Assembly (NCBI GenBank): GCA_030220185.1
Contig: JASPKZ010007296.1
Span: 662,501-726,500, forward strand
Reading direction: 5' to 3'
From: Diploptera punctata
Taxonomy: Eukaryota; Arthropoda; Insecta; Blattodea; Blaberidae
Length of the DNA: 64,000 bases
Notes under the pieces: generated by a model
Database searches by the model: none
Seen by the model: the letters and a program-made list of their open reading frames with translations, nothing else
Told to the model about the DNA's origin: nothing
Position numbers and translations under genes: made by a program
In this document: in pieces, positions 55,990 to 64,000 of the stretch
Numbering within the stretch: position 1 is the stretch's first letter
Layout: each line of letters opens with the position of its first letter

Positions 55990-56675
55990 ACGAAAGTCAA
56001 CCTCCCAAAATACTAATATAGACCAACTAAATAAAAATGAATGAATCTTCCTCCTGATTTTAAAAGTTAGGCTTCCTTTACTTGAGGTCCTTAAAAATCT
56101 TCACTGAGCATCAATATGTATATTGTTATTCCTTGAAGAAATAAATTAATATTCTTATAATTGGTTCCGGAAGATTTAAATGTATTTCTTATTTTAAAAG
56201 ACAGGAGTAATTTCTTTGTCATAAATCGTGTTGCTTCAGTTCTGAAAAGGACATCGCCCAGTGTGGGAAGGGCGAGTTCGATACGTTTTAGCTAAATAAC
56301 GCTGTGATTTACTATAGCAATATGCATAATTTTCATTTAAAATGCTGTACTAAGAGTTGGAAACAAAAAGGGCAGCAAAACATGTATTTTGAAAAAGTCA
56401 TTTATTTTAAGGGAATGTCTAACTTAAAAGGTTGTATCTAGAGTGTTTATTTTAGTGACAAAGTCTTGAAGAAACAATAAAAAGTGTAAATTATTTGAGA
56501 AAGAACAATAAATCTCTTTAAAAATTATATATACATATAGGCAATGGAATAGGCCTAAATATTTGCCATGAAAGGGAGCGAAATATATGTGATACTATTC
56601 ACGGAACTTTAAAAGGTAAAACCAAAAAATAAATAATACTGAAGTTTTATCAAACCTATCCTATTATATGGAAAT
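55990..56675. other. AT-rich stretch
   Basis: Nothing recognised. Confidence 0.4.
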
Positions 56676-56679
56676 TAAG

Positions 56680-56960
56680 TGTGGGGTTTCAGCAAACAAA
56701 ATGAAGAATCGGATTCAAAGTTCAGAGATGAAATTTTCCGGATGAACAAAAGATTGAACTAAATTACCGGTAGATTATACACAAAATGAACATATACGAC
56801 AGAATTGAATATAAATTACATAAGCGAAAAAAAAAACAAAGGAAGAATATCATATCAAATGGAACACATATGTTGAAAGAAAGGACACAATATACTACCT
56901 AAAAACAGTCAGAAGAGATGTAGGAAGGCCCTTAAAAGATAGAAAGATGCTGATATGTTA
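56680..56960 (+). pseudogene. LINE C-terminal fragment (LINE-B-like)
   Basis: Plus strand with frameshifts: NKMKNRIQSSEMKFSG, YTQNEHIRQN, KWNTYVERKDTIYYLK and VRRDVGRPLKDRKM. These fit the post-RT region and basic tail of LINE ORF2. Dead. Confidence 0.65.
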
Positions 56961-57404
56961 TTAATTCGTTCTCCTAAACATTATATTATCAACATAGGCC
57001 TATTCCTTTTTATTCCTCCAAGAAAATTAAGGCTGTACACTATTGTTAACAAGTGATTCCACTTCAAACAGCTCTTTCCCACGCTGATTGCCTCTCTCTC
57101 CATTGATGTCTTCCAAGTTTTCTTTGGACTTCTTCTCCTTGCTCCCTGAGGATTCCCGTCGAATACATTTTGTAATGTATTACTAGCTTTGGCGGAATAT
57201 TTCCAATACAACCCATATATTCTTTATTTTATTCCTTTTTGGTGTAACATATTTAATAATTTTTCATTTGATATTTATTCTGGCATCTTATTTTAAAAAC
57301 ACATTTAATATATTTTTAAAAGTTTGTAACTTATTTTCAGAACTTGAGAATATTCATAATTTTGTTTTTGTTGAACGAGTTTTAAATGCCTATAACTAAT
57401 TAAA

Positions 57405-58020
57405 TCACTCACTCATTCACTACAGTATCGATGGAATTTATTGTTTATGCGGACATAACCTTTCCATATATCCCTTTCCTGAGCTAATGTTTATCCAATC
57501 ATTCCTCATATCAATGGTTAATGTTGTTCTACTTCATTATTGGGTTACTTATTGGGATCTTTCCTTTTGGTTTTCTCACATAAAATTTCCATGCCTCTCT
57601 TTTATTTTCCTTTTGTGTTACATGCCATGTCCATCGTAGCCCACTATAGGCAATTTTACTGTTGTTACTACTAAATTTTTCCATAAAGATCATGTAAATA
57701 CCTCACTGTCTTGTAATGTGTTTTTTCTCCATTCATCTGTTCGTTTCCCTGTGGTTCAAAATTTTTCCTAAGGACTTTGTTCTCTAATAGTCGTAGATTT
57801 TTTCACCTCTCTTAAAGTAAGAAATCATGTTTCGTTTCCATATAATACAACTAGAAAAATAAACAGTTTTATGTATGTTTAGCTTAAGAGTTTGTCCGAA
57901 CTAATCTTAATCGTGCAAATGTACCTTTGGTTTATTAATTATATTTTATATCTTCATTTATTTCAAATTTAGTACCGCCCATATAATCTAAGTAGTTAAT
58001 TTTTTCTATGATTTCAGGAT
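57405..58020 (-). pseudogene. LINE-A 3' fragment, highly degenerate
   Basis: Minus strand. LINE-A landmarks are recognisable in order: terminal region (57420-57500), GHVAR-like (57630), FERKSGE-like (57740) and IYKT-like (57860), with numerous stops. Confidence 0.65.
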
Positions 58021-58129
58021 TCAAGGTTAAATGTTGTCTGCTTAATATTTATTCTTATTTATTTTTATTTTATGTTTATTTTTAGAGCAAAACTATTTCC
58101 AATTTGTATCATTATCTGCGCTCTTAGGC

Positions 58130-58450
58130 GCAACAGGCTAATAAGGTTCTTGTCCTACCAGCTGCGGCTGGTATCACATCCACATTTGTTAACCACAGAG
58201 GTTGATGATAATGCAACCAGTATAGTGGTGTCATGTGGTCAGTATGTTGGGTCCCCAGCCGTTATTATTTTAAATTTGTAGTCCCTGCTTATTGTAGCAA
58301 CCCAATTTCCTCACTATGATACGTTGGCACCGGTCCCATAGTGTCCGAAATTCCATGAGAAAATTTATTTTTATATGGTGACTCGAACCAGTGCAAGTCC
58401 CGTAGCTCTGCACCAAGACATCATGTCTTAAATCGCTCGATTACTGCATC
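58130..58450 (-). mobile_element. degenerate SINE-2
   Basis: Minus orientation: ACCAGCTGCGGCTGGTA, AACCACAGAGGTTGATGATAA, GCCGTTATTAT, CTGCTTATTGTAGC, GTGACTCGAACCAGTGCAAG, and a decayed head near 58440. Confidence 0.75.
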
Positions 58451-58599
58451 AGTTCTGTTGCGTTGTTGTTCTGTAATATTCTTTGACTAAGTTAACAAAA
58501 TGTCAAAATCGTTTATGAAAGAACAAAAATGCATTAAGCAAGAAACATTTGCAAGGAAAATTTTAGAGAGTAAATTATATTTGTTGTCTTACTAACTAA

Positions 58600-59005
58600 A
58601 ACTGACTCGCTGGAACTATCGAACCCATAGGTTCATGGTCCCTTTCCTGAGCAATTTTTTTGCAATCATCCCCTGTATAATCTATTTCTTTCAAATCATG
58701 ATTAATGTTAATTTCCCACCTCCTTCGCATACCTACTGGACGCTTTCCCTCTAGTTTTCCTACAAGGAGTTTCCATGCCCCTCTTTCATTTCCCATTTGT
58801 ACCACATGTCCTACCCATCACAGTCTATGAGACTTAACTGTTCTTGTTATATTTGGTTTCCCAGAAATATCATGTAGCTCACTGTTAGTCTTCCTTATTC
58901 GCCTGTCAGTTCATCTCTCTTTTGTCCAAAAATTTCTTAAGAACTTTATTCACAAATGTCGTAATACTTTCTCCTCCATTAAAGTAAGAGACCGTGTTTC
59001 GCATG
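58600..59005 (-). pseudogene. LINE-A 3' fragment
   Basis: Minus strand; a 69-codon open stretch includes NERGAWKLLVGKLEGKRPVG and the NINHDLKEIDYTG region. The terminal AMNL codons are degraded. It ends where a plus-strand LINE begins. Confidence 0.75.
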
Positions 59006-59006
59006 T

Positions 59007-59730
59007 TTGTTGCATTGCAGTACTTCTAAATGTTATACACTACTTTTAAAAGTGGGTCTAATAGTAAACCAAGAAAAAAAAAGTGTGATGTTCATCTCAA
59101 AAAGTAAAAGATCTCATAAGAATATTACAAAAGATACCTTGATATTTGAACGCGTAACACAATTTTACTATTTAAGTTCTCTTGTGCAAAGCGACTGTGA
59201 TATGCATAACTATATTAAAGACAGAATCCAAACCAGAAATACGACATATTTCACGAATATTCAGCTGTTTAAGAATCAGTTGATCTTAAAAAACACAAAA
59301 CTGAAAAAAAAAAAATACAGGATGCTGATCCGCCGTGTAGTATGGCTCAAAGATATGGACCCTTACTATAGAAACAGAGATTATTTTGAGGCAATGTGGA
59401 CGTAAAATTCACCGTAGAGTATGTTGGGCCCATGAGAGTTCATCAAAGGTGGAGAATACGAACTAAATCTGAGCAATATAATTTAATTGTGAAATTTACT
59501 GAAGCCCAACTTATAAGGTCAGGAGGACACGCATACCATTAAGAATGTTAAAAGGAAGGATTTAATAGGAGAAGGAAAGGAAAACCTAAAATGAGATGGA
59601 TGGATAGGGTAGCTAAAGATCTTGAAATAATGGGAATCAGAGGGTGGAACACATTGGTATTAGAAAAAGACAGAAAGCTGTTGCCAAAGCGGTTAAAAAC
59701 CACCCAGGGTTGTAGTGCCTGAAGATGATG
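59007..59730 (+). pseudogene. LINE ORF2 C-terminal fragment
   Basis: Plus strand. GLIVNQEKKSVMFIS (after the RT thumb), FYYLSSLVQSDCDM, then after frameshifts RKGKPKMRWMDRVAKDLEI, GIRGWNTLVLEKDRK and the stop with a GATGATGAT tail at 59725. A different family from LINE-A by its tail. Confidence 0.75.
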
Positions 59731-59819
59731 ATACTAACTACTTTTATCAGAAACTCACCGACTACAACTCTATGCTCACCTAATAACGAATCAGAAATAA
59801 GAATGAACCTGTGAAATAT

Positions 59820-60042
59820 TATAATCTACGTAAGCTTATTTTCATTAGTCAGATCAAGGTCACTGCTTGGCTGCCACATTGAATTCAGTGATAAGTTGTA
59901 TGGTATGAGGAGTTACGTGGGTTGAGACTGTCTCGCTTTCCATCATGCAACCGTGCACTGAGTTTTATGACATGAGGAGGAAGGGGATTGACCCTCCAGT
60001 ATGACCTTGATCTGACTAATGAAAATACGTGGACTATAGATC
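59820..60042. mobile_element. 223-bp MITE with terminal inverted repeats
   Basis: Ends share a perfect 25-bp inverted core (ATTTTCATTAGTCAGATCAA... at 59838-59862; complement at 60002-60026) inside arms of about 45 bp. The interior is less AT-rich and non-coding. Superfamily unknown. Confidence 0.8.
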
Positions 60043-60600
60043 TTCATTTACTTTCTCTCAGATTACTCTTTCTCGTATGACTGTGACATATTTGCTGGTA
60101 TATAATATTTATTGTTAGTTCCTTGTCCTGAAAGCTCATCAATTGGTATAAAGCTTCCTTATCTGTGATTGACTGTGTACAGAATGTGGCACATAATACC
60201 AATTGTACAATAAACATCCTGGTGAGCTGTTTTTAGACAATACTGCTCGAAGTTGTCTACATCTATTACCTAACTGCTGTTAATTTTCTGCAAATTTATA
60301 CTAAATCGCCTAATTAGTGCAGCATATATTACTGTTATTTCTGCCGCCAAAGCTGGCGTTGCCATAATTTGTATTTCCAAACACCAGCTCTTGGAATATC
60401 TAGGCTACTAGAAGTCCCATTTAGTTTGTGAAAAATGATTTCTGATCTCAAATATTTATTTTTTACTTTTGGATACGTTCCACGTTTTTAATTCAAATCT
60501 GTATGCAATATACAAACATTCAAAACATCGAATATAATATGCATTTAACACAGAAAGACCAAAACGAGGATTGTGGAAGACAATTAAGAGCTGTATCTAA
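60043..60600. other. AT-rich stretch
   Basis: Nothing recognised. Confidence 0.4.
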
Positions 60601-60602
60601 TT

Positions 60603-60965
60603 AACCAACTCAATGGCACTATCGAATCGTAAGTTCATGACCGCGTGACATATGCTCTCCGTACATACCTATCCTGAACTAATGTTTTTCAAATTTTTTT
60701 CTTGCATAATTTACCTCCAACAAATCATGGTTAATGTTATTTCTCCCATCTCATTATTGGTGCCTTCTCTCTGTTTATTTCTACATCGAGCTTCCACATT
60801 CCTCTTTCATTCCCTCATCGTATTATACGAGACTTAACTGTTCTTATTAGCGTCCCTTAAAGATCATGAGCTCATTATTATGTACTTTTCTCTATTCACG
60901 TGTATGTTAGTGTATCTTTAGTCAAAAATTTTTCCTAAGAATTGTAAATGGAAATTTACTATCTT
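60603..60965 (-). pseudogene. LINE-A 3' fragment
   Basis: Minus strand, mutated LINE-A tail (ACTCAATGGCACTATCGAATCG at its 3' end, then the PVLGLRW-type regions). Truncated near 60965. Confidence 0.65.
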
Positions 60966-60969
60966 CTCT

Positions 60970-61490
60970 CAAACAATTTTTTTTTTCATAAAACGAAAAT
61001 TTTCTATGTTTAATCTCTTTCAATTATTATTACAGAGTGCAGAAAACGACTCTTAGATGAAAGCCATAATTATTTTATAGGCAATTCCGTCATATTTAGT
61101 CGCAAAATACTCCATCAGAAATTCCACAACACGAGTTTTTCGCAGCTCAATCGACTCGAGTGAAAATTCGATAACCTTTTTATATGATTCCATTCGTGTG
61201 ATTATAAGTTTATTCTCCATGTTAAATTGCACTTATGCAATCAAATCACATCACAAAATAAATAACAAAACAAGGATAATTAAAAAAAACTACTCTGGGA
61301 ACCACAAAACCTTTACACATGAAAAATCAGTTTGTACTGATTTAGGGATTAAACTCTTGAGACTATTCTCATGAAAATATTTTTGAAAAAATGCAAATCT
61401 TTACCGAACCTATTATCTAGTAGACACCGAACATGACCTTGAGAAAATTGATATATCTATTTTTGTGTTTATTATTCAACATATAGCGAC
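60970..61490. other. AT-rich stretch
   Basis: A patch at 61340-61390 weakly resembles 4880-4935. Otherwise nothing recognised. Confidence 0.35.
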
Positions 61491-61494
61491 TAAT

Positions 61495-61790
61495 TAAAAA
61501 TTTAAGGTCGGTTCGTTAAAAAGCAATATCGGACTATTAGGAGTAATAGTTCACCTAAAACCAAAATTAAAAAATTGTTCTAGCGGTCGAAATTTTTTAT
61601 TTTTCGCAATGAAACTCAGCACATGCTATTGAAATAAGGCCTAAGTGGGAGTTTAGCTGAAACTCGAAATTTAAAAAAAAAAATCGCTCTAGCAGCTGCC
61701 CTGTTTGTTTCTTCGGAATGTATCTGTATATAATACAATTTAATTAACCATAAATTAGCAATGTATTGATTTAATTTATTTAATGAAGTA
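61495..61790 (+). repeat. AT-rich dispersed repeat R9, copy 4
   Basis: Plus-strand relative of copies 1 and 2 (AGTAATAGTTCACCTAAAA, TTTTTCGCAATGAAACTC, ATGCTATTGAAATAAGG, TCGCTCTAGCAGCTGC, AATTTAATTAACC). Confidence 0.6.
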
Positions 61791-61849
61791 ATGAAAAAAT
61801 GAATAGGCATAATAGAAATTATTTAAATTTCTATCTAATTATACCCTTA

Positions 61850-64000
61850 AAAACCAAGATCCTCCGTGTCTGGGGGTTAGGCGTCAGGCTGGCAAACCTG
61901 GCCCTGGAAAAAAGTATATCGCTACGTAAAGTAAAGTGATCCCACAACAGGCCCGGAGGCCCTTGGGGTAGTAGGAGGTTAAGACTCCCACTTTTTCTAC
62001 GTACTTCAGTAAAATATGTCAGCCGGATGGATTTAAATATGACAGACTTAAGCTACAAAAACGGACCTTTGCTATTGGCACATGGAATGTTCAAGGCTTG
62101 AATACTAAAGAACAAGAAGTAATAGATGAGATTACAGCAATGAATGCAGATATTATTGTGCTCTTAGAAAACAAAAAAGAAAGGGAAAGGACAGGAAAAA
62201 TTAGGAAATTATACACATATCTGGAGTGGAGTATCAAAAACTAGTAGAGCAAAAAGAGGTGTATCCATTTTAAATAAAAAATAAGTTGGTAAAAAATATA
62301 GTGTCTTGGGAAGAAATTGATGAAAGAATTATTAAGTTAAATCTCAAACTTTTTGGGATAGAGCTTATAATGATAGGAGTATATGCCATAAATGAGGATG
62401 CAACAACCATAGTGAAAAATTAATTTTTTGACAACTGTCAGAAATTTTGGACAAAATAAAAAAACATCAAGAAGTAATAATAACAGGAGATTTTAATAGT
62501 CGAGTAGGAAGTAGAATGAAAGATGAAGTGATTGGACCATTTGGGGAAAAAGTGGAAAATGACAATGGAGATAGATTGATAAGTTTATGTAAACAACATG
62601 GCTATATGATAATGAACAGTTTCTTCCAACATCGGGAAATACATAAATACACATGGGAACAGCCAACAAAAAGTCTCAAGTCAATAATTATTTATATAAT
62701 TGTGAAACAAAAACGTGATATGATAGTGAAAGATGTTAGAGTGTATAGAAAACCAGATTGCGGAAGTGATGATTATATGCTTTTGGGAAAATTCATATTA
62801 ACAAGTAGGAAAAAACAAAATACTGAAGTAACGGAAGACAGAATAAACACAACCCCTTTGAATGAACAAAGATATAAAGTAAGTTTACTCTATGATGACA
62901 GTATAAAATATCTTTTTCAATCAAGATTAAAACAAAAACTTAATTTAAATTTAAATAAATCTGCAGTGGAAATGTATGATCAACTAAAGGAAAGTATACA
63001 TTCAGCAGCTTTAGTAGCACGGGGACAGAAAATCTAGATCTAAAAAGAAACAATGAATGGTTTAATCACGATATTAAAAAAAATAGTAGAAGAAAAAAAG
63101 AAAGCACGGATGAAATGGTTATCAGATCACTCAACAACATCTCAAAATGAATATATCACTTTAAAACATAAAACAAAGGTTGAAGTGAGAAGAACAAAAA
63201 ATGAGTACTGGAATAATGTATGCTCGAATATAGATCATTCGATTGGATATGCTAGATCCTAAGAAGATTGGAAAACATTACAACATATCATGAAATCAGA
63301 AAGAAAGAAGATAAATATTCAGTTGATAAGACCATCAGAATGGATGCAACATTATATAGGTTTACTTCAAGAAAATAGAAATGAGTTTCAACTTCAAGAT
63401 ACGGATGTAGGATATAAATTTGACACTCCAGAGATAACAGAAGATGAAGTAAAAAGAGCTTTGAAAGAGGCAAAAAATGGGAGAGCACCAGGACCAGGAA
63501 ATATTCAAACGGAACTCCTAAAACAAGGAAAAGATATTTTAGTAATATTTTTAACAAAACTTTTTAATAAAATTGAAATTGGAGACGATATCCCAGAATA
63601 CTGGAATTTATCGTACAGTACTCCTATTTTTAAAAAAAGGTGATAAAAAACTGTGTTCCAATTATAGAGGTATACGCGTTATACCTTCAACAGCTAGGAT
63701 TTTTAGTAAAATTATAAATTTTAAACTTAAGGAGATAAAAGATAACTTAAGAGAAGAACAATGTGGATTCCGGAGTGGAAGATCATGTATTGATAATATT
63801 TTCTGTATTAGACAATTACAAGAGAAAATCCTAGCTAAAAATAAAGAACTACATATGACCTTTATTTATTTAGAGATGGCATATGATAGTGTACCTCGAC
63901 AATTGTTATGGATAGCAATGAGAAATATGAATATAAGTGATAAATGGATTAATATTGTTAGGGGGATCTATAGTAATACAAAAGCTAAAGTAAAAATACA
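61850..64000 (+). pseudogene. RTE/CR1-like LINE, 5' part, running off the window
   Basis: Plus strand. The leader starts near 61855 (GGCGTCAGGCTGGCAAACC). Endonuclease: FAIGTW-like region with MFKA/NVQGL (62065-62100), VIITGDFNSRVGSRMKDEV (62475), then CGSDDYMLLGK (62757; the usual SDH is SDD here). RT: AKNGRAPGPGNIQTELLK (63470), NYRGIRVIPSTARIFSKII (about 63660), QCGFRSGRSCIDNIF (63760), FIYLEMAYDSVPRQLLW (63860). Open stretches of 196 and 117 codons remain, but frameshifts near 62090, 62275, 62430, 63035 and 63640 make this copy inactive. The right end is not seen. Confidence 0.85.
61929..61996 (-). mobile_element. 5'-truncated SINE-1 (68 bp) in the LINE leader
   Basis: Only the last 68 bp of SINE-1 (GGCCCGGAGGCCCTTGGGG, CTCCCACTTTTT) in minus orientation, flanked by CTACGTA (61922-61928, 61997-62003). 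A clean truncated target-primed insertion. Confidence 0.85.

Overview
The window is eukaryotic, from a repeat-rich arthropod nuclear genome. Base composition, insect-type LINE, SINE and MITE families and a MADF-BESS gene point to an insect. A cockroach or termite (Blattodea) is my best guess from remembered repeat style, not from a search. There are no bacterial genes, no operons, and no functional tRNA or rRNA gene that I can defend.

One apparently intact host gene can be assembled. It lies on the minus strand and encodes a predicted 249-residue MADF-BESS DNA-binding protein. Exon 1 (46855 to 46609) carries most of the MADF domain. An 80-nt exon 2 (34960 to 34881) completes it. Exon 3 (6999 to 6577) carries an acidic run, a basic nuclear-localisation-like patch and the BESS motif. 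Splice sites are canonical and the phases (1, then 0) agree across introns of 11.6 kb and 27.9 kb. Nearly everything between 7 and 46.6 kb is therefore intron of this gene. Its 5' flank, starting 57 bp upstream of the ATG, is present as a tandem duplication of about 608 bp that also carries a mobile element.

The rest is layered mobile DNA. 0-5 kb: a degenerate SINE, an AT-rich dispersed repeat, and a LINE broken by an M1 element, a 169-bp duplication and a 428-bp solo LTR. 7.5-10.6 kb: LINE pieces, an M1 copy and a tRNA-derived SINE. 10.67-16.27 kb: two minisatellites (52-bp unit about 82 copies; 32-bp unit about 29 copies). 16.3-25.1 kb: LINE fragments, nested SINEs, a Penelope-like GIY-YIG remnant and a MITE. 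27.3-34.6 kb: three long M1 copies, one split by a Jockey-type LINE. 38.1-41.85 kb: a Tx1/L1-like LINE with a CCHC ORF1, interrupted by a SINE. 42.65-43.58 kb: a CpG-rich 50-bp minisatellite. 45-64 kb: AAT-microsatellite-linked repeats, LINE ends, a mariner-like deletion derivative, two small inverted-repeat elements, more SINEs and, at the right edge, a LINE with EN and RT domains running out of the window.

The most unusual component is the family I call M1: seven copies, 427-712 bp, no coding capacity. Each has an 11-bp subterminal inverted repeat and a 55-95 bp hairpin ending 5 bp from its 3' end. Every copy sits at an inferred TGATAA target with TGA on both sides. Two copies are head-to-tail, one pair differs by inversion of the hairpin tip, and one pair lies in the duplicated 5' flank of the MADF gene. 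The architecture resembles Helentron-type rolling-circle elements, but the 3-bp flank and target do not, so I leave it unclassified.
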